A stretch of DNA of 64,000 nucleotides. It comes from Eudorina sp. 2006-703-Eu-15. Its lineage: Eukaryota > Chlorophyta > Chlorophyceae > Chlamydomonadales > Volvocaceae. Numbering within the stretch: position 1 is the first letter of the stretch; every line of letters starts with the position of its first letter. Under the pieces are notes generated by a model, which saw only the letters and a program-made list of their open reading frames with translations, had not been told where the DNA came from and ran no database searches. Below are positions 47,118 to 63,794 of this stretch, piece after piece. The stretch lies in contig BDSI01000064.1 of the NCBI GenBank assembly GCA_003117195.1, positions 434,001 through 498,000 on the forward strand, read 5' to 3'. The position numbers were made by a program, and so were the translations under genes.

Positions 47118-47776
47118 AAATCAAACCGGAAGATATATGGTTCCTCAGAAACGCAAACCAGAATAGTGGAGAAAATCGTCACAAGTGCCCAAGGCCCCTT
47201 GTTGCGGCGAAGGGCGCCAACGAAATAATGTACATTTCAGTCGCGCGTTGGATGGTCCGTCTCCCCGCAAATCCTTGTTCAACTCCCGTCTTGCCGTCTT
47301 GAGGGGAAGTTTATCCAGTCTCCGTGCGTGGTTAGCCTGCCAATAAACCCTGCCGTAACCACATGAGAAGACTCGATTCTCCCCTCCACCGTCAGACAGC
47401 CCCAGTTTGCGGTCCACCAACCAATCCCGCACAACTGAATCGGCTCCAAGCAGCCGTGTATCCTTTCTAAACGCACGGGTGCCGCGAGTAGCTGCACAAA
47501 ATCCCGACACGTATCCGTCGCGTAAGCTATTGAACCGCCTCACACGACCACATACGACCACATATAGATGATATCGACAGCCGCTGGCTCCCTCGCGCGA
47601 TCGCCTCACTGCGCGGCCCCAGCACCCTCTCTCAGCCCGCGGGGCCTTCCAGCCCAACCATTTCAAGTCCGAATCCACTCTCGTAGGCGGGCCGCTATGG
47701 GCCGCGCTGTCAGCTAAGGAAGCACGCCCCAGCAACATATACGATCACCCCGACCTAGCACCGCCCTGCACAGCCT

Positions 47777-50700
47777 TTACAGGCCCTTCTCCGCCCTCAT
47801 CATGTCCACGAACTGCTCGAAGCAGATGTCCGCATCGTGCGGCCCCGGGGAGGCCTCCGGGTGGTACTGGATGGTCATCGCCTTCTTCTCCTTGTACACC
47901 ATACCTGCAGAGCGAAAGATCCGGGAATAGCAGTCGGGACCATGGCGCACGACTCGATGCAGCCCGCATGTGCATAAACAGCGCACAGCGATGAAATCCA
48001 GTGGAATCACTTCAGACAATCTCGTACAGGTAATTGGTTTTCGGACAGGAAAGCGACTGGCATTTCGGATAGATTTTCATACGTGTCCCCAGCTGGGCAT
48101 CGTGACGGGTTATGATTAGGTGAAAGGATGTCACATCGCCCCGCAAGCTGCCCCGTCTCTCCAGCGCGGCGCGCACACATGCCCCATCATGTCACAGGCT
48201 CACAGCACAGCGCAATGCAGCACTCACCGGCGCACGTCCCGTCGTTGAGGTTGATGTGGGTCACCTCCACACCCGCCGGCAGCGTGGCCGGGTCAACCGC
48301 GAAGTTGTGGTTCTGCGCCGAAATCTCAACGCGACCTGCATGTTGCGGCCGGAGACCGACAATAGTGAAACACGTGAAGATTCAGAACCGGATCCAAGGA
48401 AAGCGCATGCCAGCCAGCCAGCCAGCCAGCAAACACACCCAGGACGGTATTGCGCGAGCCGGTGGCATGCGGCAGGTCGGTGGCATGCGGCAGGTCGGTT
48501 CATACATTCCATATGCGCGGACGGCACGGCAGCATGTGCTGCTGACGTAGTACTTGCTGAGAAGTCAGAACAACATGAGTCCGGTTAAATCTGGCCGCGC
48601 TGAACTGCAGACCATGATTGTCTATTTTCCCGATAATGCGCGGCTGCCGCACCGTGCCAGCCCGGGGGAGGGAGGTGCACAATCACGCCTTCCATACCTC
48701 TCCTCGGCCCACCCCACGGGCCGCCGCTCCCCCCCACCCCGCCCCCGCCCCCAAAACGCGCGCACGCACCGGTGGGCACGTAGCGGATGGGGTGGTTGCC
48801 ACCGTGGTGTCCGAATTTGAGCTTGAACGTCTTCCCGCCAAACGCCTGGCCCAGCACCTGTCAAGTCCGACCAGAGGACCATGCCAACAAGTTCAACCAA
48901 TGGGAAATAGCTTTAAGCGGCAGCGCAGAGGACACGCGGGCGACGTGTAGGCGGCCACGCCGACGCCCTAGGACGCCGAAACTGCAGGATGCGAGCGAAG
49001 CCCCCGCCGCGCGCCGTCACACCCACACAACGTCACGACGCGTCGCCGCAACTTGAAGTCTAGCAGCTCGAAGTCACAGGTCATGCCCGCCTCACCTGGT
49101 GGCCCATGCAGATGCCGAACACCGGCTTCTTGCCCAGGATGGTCTTGGCGTTCTCAACGGCGTACGGAGCCGCGGACGGATCACCCTGCGGGCAGGAAAC
49201 GTACGTACGTAGGGGGATGGGGTCCTATTGATGTGATGTGCCACATACCGTCAAGTGCTCTCCCCGGTCCCTGGCATCGGCACCGGGCAGTACCGGTATC
49301 TTCTCCTAAACCACATATACTCCCTTCCTCCACAACCTGCCATCCCAACTCTCGTACACTTGTTCCCAGCTCCTCTGCTGCCTTCTCTTCTCCGCTGCAA
49401 ACCCGCTGCAGGCCACCCACTCACCCACCCACCCACCCAACCAACCAACCAAACAACCACGCACCGGGCCGTTGGAGAAGAAGACGCCATCTGGGTTCAT
49501 CTTGAGCACCTCGCTCGCCGGGTAGGTGGCGGGCACCACCGTGATGCGGCAGCCGAAGGAAGCCAGCCGGCGCAAGATGTTGGTCTTGATGCCAAAGTCG
49601 TAAGCCACCACCTGAAAATGCGCATTCACGAAGAACACACACATACACCACGTGACACAAGGGGACACGGCACATCAGCGCAAGGTCGGGGGCGGAGGGG
49701 GATGGGTGCTGGCCGCCTACCCTGACGCGTTTCAGGCCCTGGCCACGGCATTCCTGTTCCTGCCTGCAGATCATTGGTAGCGACTCGTGTATGGGCGTGC
49801 GCGGGTCGCATAGGGTGGAAAAATGGTACAGTGAAGGGCAGCAGGCATACCGACCGACCGTGAAACCGATGGGCGAGGGCGGGACCGATGGACCATGCCG
49901 TCCTGGTCCAAGAACGAGGGACACACGCCGACCACGATGACACCACGAGCCGACAGGTACGCTTCCCAACGACCAATGCGTCTTCAACGGTCAGAACGCG
50001 CTCCGTGCTGAGCAGACAGCGTGACGCACTGCGCGGGTCACGACGCTGGTTTCCTGTTTTGCACCCATGTTGCGATGCACCCTGGATGCCCCATTTTGAC
50101 TACGGCACCCGGGAAGCGTGACCACCCGTTTGGTGGGTCAGGTCGCGGGTCACGAGGCCGTGTGCCGGTGCACTTGCTGGCTAAGGTGTGCACTGTGGTT
50201 CGACGCCCGTAAGCAGCCCGCAGACCGCCGAGGCAAACTAGACACCGTCCCAGGGATCGTCAGTAGGGTCAGAGGGGCCCAGGGACCACCTTTGATGAGC
50301 CCCTTCACCACATCTGATTCGGCCCGGCAACGAGCACAAGGTGTGCTGCAGTCCCCTTCGTGGGCGCTGGATCCCTGCGACCTAGCCGATCCAGCCCATG
50401 CCCGTGGTTGTGCTTTGATGGTTCGATGACGAGTCTTCTGTGGGACAGACAAGGTATGGTTTCGATCTCATCCCGATCCAGGTGGGGGCCCGTCGTTACC
50501 CACTAGCGCAATGAATCCTGAGGTGCCAACGGGCCCACTGCTGCGGCCGCCCAGCATAGGATCCCCAGCTTGGCTGGATGCTGCGATCGGCCCCAAGAAC
50601 AGGGACCGGTACATGTACTGCAAGCAGAAGTACACTTTTTGCTACTTGGAGGCTTACGTGGTAGGGGCCGTGCTGCTTGGCGAGCTTCACGCGGCCGTTG

Positions 50701-51760
50701 AACTCCCACTCCTCGCTGGTGCCCTTGCCCCACTCGTACGGCTCCGTGCACGACACCACCGAGAGCAGGTCCTTGCCCACAATGGTCCACGACTTCGCCA
50801 TGTTCACGAGCTCCTCGTCTGACTTGCTCGCGTCCGTGGTGACCACGCCGACGAGGCAACCCGTCTCACGCAGCACCTTGGTGAGCGCACGGGTGTCGAC
50901 ATTTGCAAGCCCAATAACGCCCTCCTTCTTGCAGTATGCGTCCAGAGTCATCTTCGAGCGATAGTTTGAGACAACGCAAGAAAGGTCCCGTACAATAATT
51001 GCACCAAGGTGGCACTTGGTCGACTCCATATCCTCTGCGTGTCATTTTTCGGAACGTAGGCAATGGTGTTGATTATTCAGCAGAAACGCCCGCAAGTAGG
51101 CGTCGCTATGGTTCGTCCGCAAGCCACTCACCGTTGTTGATCCCAACGTTGCCGATGTGAGGACACGTGAAAGCAACAAACTGGCCCTTGTAGGAAGGGT
51201 CCGTCATAATCTCTTGATAACCCGACAAAGAGGTGTTGAAAACAACCTGCACATGAAAGATGCCACTGGGTGACGACCGATACCGACTAGGGCATGTCGG
51301 GGTTGTAGGCTAGCAGGCGGCTTGAAGCCTTTCACGTAAGCGTAAGCTCGCTGAAGTAACTACATGATGGCAACAAATTGATACAGATGAACACGCTTAC
51401 GCACGTTCATCAATTTCCGTTGAGGTGCCAACCCTAGTTCTCGGTGATTGGTCGACCCACCTCGCCAATCTCCGTGCCGCTAGCTCCAAACGCCGTCGCG
51501 TGCCACACCGACCCATCCTCCAGCACCAGGCGTGCATCCTTCTTCGGGAACGGCGAAGTAGCAGAGGAAGCGCGCACAACGACGGTGCGGACCCTGCCGC
51601 CGCTGAGAGCTGCCGCACTGCGGGAGCCCTGAGGAGTCCTCCGGCCAGCGGCACGCCTTGCAATTGGCGTCAAAACTACTTGACGACTGCATGGAGCATG
51701 CACGTCCGCAACACCGCAGGCGGCGCTGCGCGCTTGTAGTTTAGTTTGCAGGGTGTGCAT
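47777..51760 (-). CDS. CARA: Carbamoyl-phosphate synthase small (glutaminase) subunit, plastid
   Basis: Eight exons: 51760-51461, 51246-51132, 51034-50658, 49611-49465, 49185-49096, 48857-48770, 48335-48228, 47904-47777; phases fit exactly, 450 residues. The subunit hydrolyses glutamine and passes ammonia to the large subunit, which makes carbamoyl phosphate from bicarbonate and ATP for arginine and pyrimidines. Residues 1-~70 are an Arg/Ala/Ser-rich transit peptide. The CPSase N-domain follows ([43 protein letters not shown]-type [18 protein letters not shown]). Class-I glutaminase motifs: [31 protein letters not shown] with Cys339, FGHHGGNHP, and [12 protein letters not shown] with His423 and Glu425. 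The catalytic triad is complete. The first ATG in frame is 51760; the upstream GTG at 51781 is not a likely start. Confidence 0.95.
48464..48498. repeat. 18-bp direct repeat GGTGGCATGCGGCAGGTC, CARA intron
   Basis: Two head-to-tail copies, just downstream of a CCAGCCAGC tract at 48411-48428. Confidence 0.85.
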
Positions 51761-52785
51761 TTTCTCTATCGACAACGCCACTATTGCTACAATGGCGTAC
51801 CCTAAAGAAACTCACACACAAAGTGCTCAACTACATCACGGGACCGGAAAACAAATTTGCTTTCGATTGCCGTACGCTTCGTGCCGGAGTCGCAATTCCT
51901 ACTCCTTTTGCAAATGCGGGTACTCCTTTGCGTATGATGTGTTAAACTTTCTTTTCCTTGCAGGCTGTCAAGCCGTCGACTGGTGCGTGTGCAGTCACGT
52001 GTTGCTGTGGTTCCATCACACAGGCCTTTTCAATAAGTTCCAGGCGACTGGACGCTTTCCATCAGTTTTGGTAATCAAAAAGGCGTTATCACTATACATG
52101 AATGTTCATGCGGTAGACCGGCGCAATGGGCAAAGTGCCTAGCTCCGACCCAGGGGCACAAACGTTCTGACCACAATGACTCCGATCGTTTCAATACGCC
52201 CGGAAGTCTTACAGCACAATGTTTCTCCACAATTGCCCGCCCATGCCTCCAAGCACATGCAGTTGGCCCGCATGCGATCGTGGGTCGGCTATCCCCACCC
52301 AAAAACAACCATTCCTCCCCCCAAAAGTGCTGCACAACCCCCGACATCATCATAACGGGTTTCACCTGGTTGGAAGGTTTCAGGATGTTATACCGAACAC
52401 ATAATACTTTCAAGGGAGATCCCTCCTGGAATTACCGCGGTGCGATGCCACACGATTAGGAAGCCATCTCAATCCACATGCAGCCACAGCATGACACACT
52501 CATGAAATGTACGCGTTGCTATACGCCCAACCACCATCTTTGCCACCACCACGATCGGCGAGTGCACAATGCGCCCATGCAAACGTGAAGAGCCTTATGT
52601 CCGTACGCTGGTAAAACACTGTCCCGCGGCAGGGGTGCCGGAGGAGTCCAACCACCCGCACCGAGCCAAGGAATTTCCGCAACCCAAACCAAGCTCTCCA
52701 CACACAGACACACTCCGTTCACCCCAACGAGGACGCATATTTGAGCTGCAGGGAACTTAGGCAATGCCGTATGACGCATCGAGAT

Positions 52786-52790
52786 TTACA
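52786..52790 (-). terminator. Candidate poly(A) signal (TGTAA on minus strand) for RAF1
   Basis: TTACA on the plus strand, about 340 bases beyond the RAF1 stop. Confidence 0.6.
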
Positions 52791-52983
52791 TCGCCACAGC
52801 AACAGTTTGAGCTGGGCTCGCCACCACTGCCCCAACCTGCCACTGCCCAGGCACAACAGCGAAGACCGGCACATGCGCCGCGTTGCGGCATCCCCCGCAG
52901 GCCCATTTGAGAGGACTCCACAGCCGCGGAATGAGATGGCGGTGGCCCAAGCCATCTCCGTCGGGCAAACCCAGGAACCTCAC

Positions 52984-53030
52984 CGTCACCCTTCCCGTCA
53001 CCCTTCCCGTCACCCTTCCCGTCACCCCGT
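52984..53030. repeat. 12-bp repeat CACCCTTCCCGT in RAF1 3' UTR
   Basis: Three to four tandem copies ending about 100 bp past the RAF1 stop on the minus strand. Confidence 0.9.
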
Positions 53031-53129
53031 CAATTGATAGCGAGCCCTTCCCCACCCCTCAACATCCGCCCCCAGCGCCGCTCCGCCCCCCGCGCCGTCA
53101 CCATCAGGACAGGGCCCCACCCCGCCCCC

Positions 53130-56100
53130 TCACAGCTGAAGCAGGTCTGTGCCCCGGTCCGCGACCTCCTTGACGGGCGGGCGAGCCAGGAACAACACCG
53201 TCGCGAACAGCGCCCCCCGGGGCGCCAGCGCCGCCGCGCGCCGCCCATCCACCACCTGCAGCGTACGGCACCCCTCCGGCAGGCCCAGGTACCAGCTGGC
53301 CTCCTCGATCTGCTCGAAGGTCTGCGGGGCCTTATCCACCACGAGCATACCTGGGCCCTGCAAACGCCGCTTGTCGTCGTCCGTCTGCAGCCGTGACCCG
53401 TGGGTCATCCCAGCGAGGCGGAGGGCGGCGGCAGGGAGGCGGCGGCAGGGAGGCGCGAATAGGGACGTCAGTGGCTGGGGCCTCGCTGACGGGCGACCGG
53501 CACGTAAGAGACCGGGCTTGCTGGGCTCTGGATCGGGTGGTGCGCCCCGCTGTCCAGGGAGGGTGCAGCACCCTTGGGCTTCGGGTGTCCCGAGGCATAT
53601 GCCCCGAGGGCACCTCCATTCCGTCCCAAGGACACCGCCCGCGACAGACTTTCGCAGGTACGGTACTCCCGAACCCGCAGCGCAAAACCTTCCCACTGCT
53701 CCACCTCCCCCGATTGGTCCCGACAACCGGAAACCACACGACCAGCTGCCCGCCTCCCCATGGGACCCACCCACATCCCCGGATGGGCGCACTGGGACGG
53801 GCTGACGTACAAGCCGACACTCCGGCAACCAACCCATAATCCCCCCACCCGTCCCCCAATAAACACGCCTGACAAATTTTTTAACTCTCTCCCCCTGCGC
53901 CTGGGCCGTTTTGTTTCTAACAATCCTCCCTCCCCCCTTCCGGACTGTTTCCTTACAACCCCTCTCCGCCGCACACACGCGCACCTTGGCCTTGGTGCCC
54001 AGCAGCACCGCCTGCACCGAGGAGCAGTCCCTCACGGTGAGGGCCACGGGGTGCCGCGCCATGGTCAGTGCGCGCCACTGCGGCAGCGCCACCCACTCCC
54101 ACGAACTCCGCCGAGCGCCAGCCGGCGAGAAGCCGGAGGCGGAGTACGACGAGGACGCGGCGGCGGTGGCGGGGTCCGACTGGGGCATCGCAATGGAGAA
54201 GACGCCGAAGGCACCCGTCTGGGAGGTGCGAGGCGCGGCTTGCAGGTCGTCGGGCTGCAAAGGGCACGTGTGGGGAGATGGGCTTTGTGGGGACGACAGG
54301 GGTGTCGGCGCGCGTCGCGGCCGAGGGCGCCGAAGGGCCCCTGGGTCCAAGCACCGCACATGTTGGGCGATGTGAGTGTGGTTAGCTGTAAACAAAAATT
54401 TAAACTGCGGCACGCCGAATGCGTGTGCTGCGGCGCGTGCAGATGCATCCTGCCTGGAAACCCCACCTGCTGTGCCTGGTCACCCCGGCACAAGTCGCCC
54501 GAATCGCGTGTGGTCAGGCCCCCCGGGACGGCCACGGCGACACAGATCAGGTCGACGCGCCGCCGCACCTGCCCCCCGGGGCTGTGGCGTGTGGCCACTC
54601 CGCTCTTCCCCCGACCTCTCCCTCCCCCCCCCCGGCCTCTCCCTCCCCCCCGGCCTCTCCCTCCCCCCCCGGCCTCTCCCTCCCCCCCTTCGTCAACCGG
54701 CGACGCCGCCCTAAACTCACAGCCGCACAAGCGCCGGGGGGGAAGCCAAGACGGTCTTCAACTTGCCATCGGCCCTGCCCCCTCGCTGCCCCCCTCCCCA
54801 GCCTCACCTGCACCTGCCCCAGCTCGCCCACAACGCAGATGGGCCGCACGCCCAGCTCGTCCGGGTTGAGCCGCAACAGCACCAGACTGGCTGCCACGTT
54901 GGTGGGGTCCTCGGCCGCCGGCTTCTCGTCCATCAGCTCGTACTGGCAGGCGGGGGCAAGACGATCGGGGGGTTGAATGGACAACGGCGGCGGCGGAGAC
55001 AGTGAGGAGAACAAACCCCGCGGGGTATCCGGAAACCTAAGAGCAGCTTCGCCGCTGCGCTTTCACAAACGCAGGCGTCGGCAGGCGGCGAGGGACGCCA
55101 TGTCAGGGTCGAGGGACGCCAGCATCCGTCCATCCGCCCGCAGTGCGCAGCGACCTACCGACAGCAGCAGCAACGATAGGTATAGTTGCGGCACTACATC
55201 TGTACTACATCTGTATGGCACGCACGACAGGCTCCATGGCATTGACACACCGCGGGAGCCCTGCTCCCTCAACTTCACTCCCTCCCTCACTCGCCTCTTA
55301 CACTCTCCCCCTCACTCTCGCCACCTCTCTCACACCCTCCCTCAACCCCCCTCTCACCAGCCGCTGCCTGGCGCCGTCCGTCAGCGCCACCTGCAGCCCC
55401 TGCTCCAGCTTGGACACCGCCTCCTCCCGCTTGCGGCATTCCAGGGCCTTATGTGTGCAAGGGGAGGGAGGGGCCGGGGGAGGGAGGAAAGGCAGGGGCG
55501 GGGCATTCTTGAAATCCGGAGCGGAGCAAGCCCCAGCAAGAACGTCCGGGGGGGAGTACCGTAACTTTGGGCGACCCGGGTTCCCACGTCCCACCTTCCG
55601 ACGATCCGAAACACCGATGCCTGGAATACGATGGCTGTAGTTCTACTTGGCAGCAGAACCCCTGGTAGCTTGCCCTTGAAGTGTCGTATCTCCCGGGAGT
55701 TTCGGGGAGTCCTCAACTCAATCATGGAGGTGCGGCCGCACACACCAACACACCTTCGTGCTCCCAAGCCGACGCACCCACATGGGCCGTTACACCCTGT
55801 ACGTCCGGAGGCACCCGGCCAATGGGACACATCACCCCCCGGGCTCCAGCTGTCGTCGCCCGCGACCCCGCGACTCCAGTTCCTTTCCCGTGCCGTTCTC
55901 CTTCCCACACTTCCCCTCCTCTCCTCCTCCTCCCACACCAACCACCCCCGTCGCTACCCACGTCGCGAAGGTACTTGAACGCCAGGCAATCCGCCGGGTG
56001 GTCGGTGAAGCCCGCCCGCTCCGTTACCCGCCGCTCGTAGTCCTTCATGGCCCGTGCCAGCACCTCGCACATCTGCGCCGTGACGGGACGTGCCGGGGGA

Positions 56101-57237
56101 CCGAGGGTAGTTGGTTGGTTAGGTGGTTAGCAGATGGGTTGAGCATGCAGGGTGTCGACCGGGGGTGCGGTGGCATGCGCAGCAACGGCAGCAGCGTCGG
56201 GCTGGGCAGGTGGGTTGTGGGCTGGGATGCGAAGGTGGTGGATGGCGCGGTGGACCGAGGGGGTCAGTGGGGCGAGTGGGAAGCAGACAGAGGGGAAGTC
56301 CAGCGCGACTGCTCGGGGCTCGGAGGGCCGTGTACGGCCTCGCGAACGCCGGCATGGTCGCCCACATGTGATGGGCGATGTGATGTTTAGTGTGCCATGG
56401 TCCTGTGCTCAGAGGCTTCGGTGTCTTTGCCCGTCAGTTCCCTCCCGTCCACGCGTGCTCGCCGCTTGTCGACTGAGCGGGGATTGGGACCGGCCTCCCA
56501 GGCCGTCCTAGTTCATGCCGTACCGGGGGATCAAGGTCCTGCTCCACAATGTACTGCGCCGCCACCACACGCCGGTCCGCGCTAAGGAAGCGGAAGGGGT
56601 AGAGCAGGTCCACGCCAGCGCCGTCGAAGCGGCGGATCACCTCCGGTACAACCGCCGGCGAGGCCTTGACGGACTCGTAGACGGTGGCCGACACCACCCA
56701 CTTGTTCTGTTCAGCTGGCGTGATGCCGGTCATCTCATCGATAACAGACGAGTTGTATCCTTTGGAATTGAGCGCTGGAAGGAACTTTGCAAGCTCATGC
56801 CAGTGACCGGCACGTGCCCGGAGCTTGTTCAGCATATCCTGAGGGTCAGTGTTGGCAGTAGGATCCTCCGGCAACGTCTCGTTCATGAAGCCCGCTGGCG
56901 GTCGGTACTTGTTGAGCGTCGGTGGGCCGCCAATAAGCCCCTGATCCGAGACCAGCCCGAGAGTGCTGTCATCTGGAAGAAAGCTGCTGTCCCCGCCAGG
57001 GCGGCCTCCGGATTGCTTGTCGGGGGTAACCAGCCGCTGGGGTCGGGTCCCCTGTGACGGTCGCTGCTGTCCCGGGATAATCAAACGATTTTCCTTCGCC
57101 CGCTGGTATTCATTTCCATTATTATTTGGGCCGTTTGGGCCAAGGATAAGACCACCGTCCCTACCAAAGCGTGCTTGCACCACAAAGCTTTGACAACGAC
57201 CCCGCGCTGAGAGCTTTGGGCAGGAAGTTCTCATCAT
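53130..57237 (-). CDS. RAF1: Rubisco accumulation factor 1
   Basis: Six exons: 57237-56524, 56072-55962, 55447-55358, 54942-54808, 54254-53985, 53357-53130; phases fit exactly, 515 residues. RAF1 is a stromal dimeric chaperone that brings Rubisco large subunits together after chaperonin folding. The N-terminus (MMRTSCPKLSARGRCQSFVV) is a transit peptide, followed by ~100 residues rich in Gly, Pro and Asn. The helical domain has LRARAGHWHELAKFLPALNS, SSVIDEMTGITPAEQNKWVV, VDLLYPFRFLSADRRVVAAQ, then YERRVTERAGFTDHPADCLA. The C-terminal beta domain has VAASLVLLRLNPDELGVRP, SSWEWVALPQWRALTMARHP and EEASWYLGLPEGCRTLQVVD. An Ala/Ser insert (PQSDPATAAASSS) lies before the SWEWVALP block. Length is somewhat above plant RAF1 (~430-460). 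The acceptor of exon 3 reads ATAAG, less usual than CAG. Confidence 0.93.
54598..54695. repeat. CCTCTCCCTCCCCCCCGG tandem repeat, RAF1 intron 4
   Basis: Four to five C-rich copies in the intron between exons 4 and 5. In the transcribed minus strand it is G/A-rich. Confidence 0.88.
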
Positions 57238-59048
57238 TTCGGTCTATCGGCAAGACTAAAATTAATTTGCTTTGAGACACCGATAGACGGATTTGTCAGC
57301 TCGCAGGAGGGCAACGCGCTTAAGACCAATATACAATAACGTACTTCAAGATCACGCTTTACCATAAATATTGTGGCAGGGTTCTCAATCCCGTATGCTG
57401 GATCCCCCGGCGAGACGGCTGCCAACCGGAACGTTCGGTAAGTTGGTTACGGCATAGTACGGCTGACATTGATGCTGCGTAGGCCCGCAAGAGCGCCGCG
57501 GCGACCAATTTCGATTGATACAATGTTACGTTCGCTACCTTGCGAACAAACAGGCTTGCGTGCAGACTGCGGCACACTCCAACAATTCTCAACATCATCG
57601 CACAAGCCCGGTTTCTGTCACAGAGTCCCGCACATCGCGCGCCCCAAGATCCCCAGGCATCCCCATCCGCGGCTGGCAGGCCTGACGCAAACCTGCCTGC
57701 CCACCGTGCCCTCGAGTGCAGCAGCAAGTCCCGTGGTGACGCCCAACCGCAGCTCATCGTTTGACGGCGCCTCCCACCGCCGCGTCCGCCCAACCGAGAC
57801 GAGACATTCCAACGGCCTCAGAATCCTGCTCGCACACACAACCTTTCTCGAGACGCGCACTGCGATCTGGGTCGCCGGAAACACCCCCCCCCCAACGAGA
57901 CTCCCGCCGGGCTGAACGCCGGGCTGAACGTTGAAGCCCGCGCGCGCAGGTCGGCAAGGGTCGGCATCGCGGCACGGATGCACGCTTGGGATCACGCACC
58001 GGGTACCTCGGGATCCAGAACCGGAACCGGAACCAGCTGCACACAGGAGGGGGGTGGGTGGGTGGGGGTCGTCCAACGGTTACGACTACACGGATGCGCC
58101 GCCTGCTGCATGGGAAATCACGCGGGACCGGACGGACAGACATGGCTATACACCGTTGATCCCTTTTTGGGGTCCGCGGCAACGTTCATTCGCTCATGTG
58201 CCGCGTCCGCGGGTGTCCAGCTCAGCCCGCTTGGTGAGCCAGGACACAGAGTCAGGGGCCGTCCTGTTGCGCCTGTGGCCGCGTGCGTTGCGGTCACGCC
58301 CCGATCGTTCCAACCTGTCGATGTCCCGCTTCAAAAGACCACGAGCGGCGGTCACACAAAACGGCCCCATCCATTCCGGTTCCACTCCGCCGTCGCCGCA
58401 GCCTCTGGGGAGCTACGGCACCACCGTGGCGTCCCCTCGGGTACGGCTCCGGGGTCACAGACCTGCCCAATCCTGGATCATGAGACGTGGCGCGACACGC
58501 TGGCGGCAAGGAGCGCACAAGGAGGCCGTGCCGCAGCTGTTCGGCTGTACTGCGGCGGGCAGCTCCGGCGCGCGGTCCGCCATGGGACTGTGCGGCGCTC
58601 TGGAGGCCGCCGCGGGCGCCCGCCGCACCCACCACCCGGCTCGCCGCTCCCCCGATGGTGAAGCCCACGAAGGCGCTGTCCGCCCCCGTGTCAGGCCTGC
58701 TCGCTTATCCACCCGGCTCATGGGGTCTGCTTCGTACCTTCGTAGCTGCCACCTCCGCCACCGCCACTTGTATGTAGTAATCAAGAGGCACCGGCTCGCG
58801 CTGGACGGCGGGGGGCAGATCAATACAGCCAGACCGAACGGCCTTGCTCTCTGTGGCCGCCCTTCGTCGAGGAAGAATGGAAGATAGGTAGGTCCCCCAC
58901 ATGGCTCGGTGAACGTCCGCACCTCATGCTAAAAGAAGCGCCCATCACCTTCCTGATCACCTCCATACTCGACACCGTACATGGCACGGCACTAACTATA
59001 CTACGCTGCAGCCATTTGAGTGCTGTCGCGCGCACGCGCACGGGGGTG
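57238..59048. other. RAF1 upstream region and PTEN 3' UTR
   Basis: No supported exon. It contains copy D of the dispersed element. A minus-strand TATTTAT near 57363-57371 could serve as a TATA-like element for RAF1, about 130 bp upstream of its ATG. Long frames at 57931-58887 (+) and 58455-58922 (-) have no family features. Confidence 0.4.
58147..58195 (+). mobile_element. Copy D of dispersed CATT-tailed element
   Basis: Plus strand: TATACACCGTTGATCCC, TTTTTGGGGTCCGC, GGCAACG, TTCATTCG. The TGTAA is mutated to GGCAA and the tail has only one CATT, so this looks like the most decayed copy. Confidence 0.6.
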
Positions 59049-62862
<3,814 letters not shown>

Positions 62863-63794
62863 TGCTTGAACTCTAACATGTTAAAATACAGCATTCAACG
62901 GCAATTAGATTGAAGCTATGAACTTGCAGAATGTGGTACTTCCATAAGAAGCCGAAAGTTTTTGAATGGCGCGTTTCAAAACTGTCGCGGCGTACGGACA
63001 GGCTCGAACAAGATGGTCGCGGAGACAAAACCCATTCATAAGCGACACGGTTATTGGGCCGCCGCAAACCCATGGCAAGGCTGCTGCACAACACAAACAT
63101 GCACGCAACGGTGCCGAATGCTGTCAGGACCTCTCAGCCCACCTCCTTGTTCCATCAACGTCCATGAATCGTAAATAAAGAACCCTCAGGCGCGTATCCA
63201 TCTCAGCTTCCACGCTATCGGACCTAATGTCCTGGTCCTGGTCAACGTAACGTCCTAAGGGCAACCAACATAACCTGACATGCCTAAGCACAGTTTCGCG
63301 GTCAAGGGTGCTCGGACCGCCAGGCAGATGACGTGCCCGTCTGCCGCGTGTCATGTCCAGGGCTCCTTGGTCGAAATGCGAGCACACGCAGTCGCAGTAC
63401 ATACACATGAGCACACGCCAGTCATAACGAGCTTTCCACTTGACTCACGCCACATCAGCATGAATGCACACCCTGTCGGTTGCCCCCAACCCGACACAGC
63501 CCTGGCTCAGGCCGGCTACGACATCGCACGCGAACACGTACCAGTCGACCAGGATGCGCGATATGCACACATTGTTTGGGGTTACGCAACTACATCATGC
63601 TTTCCTAGCTCTGACAGAACATCGTATTTGATGAGCTGCAACCATCGCACACCCCACACAGCCCTCAGTCTGCGTCCCTCCATCATCGCCCATCAACAGT
63701 GGTAACTAACATGCGCACTGCCGCTCAGCACGCCCCTCCCCCCAAGCGTGTATTGCATGGCTTGACCGTCCCTGACGTTTGTCCAAGAACGCTG
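62863..63794. other. PTEN upstream region and PP6 3' UTR
   Basis: No supported exon. AT-richer sequence just upstream of the PTEN ATG is probably its promoter. I saw no minus-strand TGTAA for the PP6 gene here. Confidence 0.45.

Larger units (their letters stand above)
44395..47776. other. 3.4-kb convergent gap before CARA
   Basis: Contains the 3' UTR of the small plastid-protein gene (probable end ~45190) and the CARA 3' UTR (from ~47113). Between them lies about 1.9 kb with no recognised gene apart from one possible ORF at 45378-46004. Confidence 0.45.
51761..53129. other. CARA upstream region and RAF1 3' UTR
   Basis: No supported exon. The left part is AT-richer and must hold the CARA promoter; the right part is the RAF1 3' UTR. 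Confidence 0.5.

Noticed and set aside
57931..58887. 318-codon plus-strand frame and overlapping minus frames
   Set aside because: The frame runs through the dispersed CATT-tailed element and a GGGT tract; no family features.
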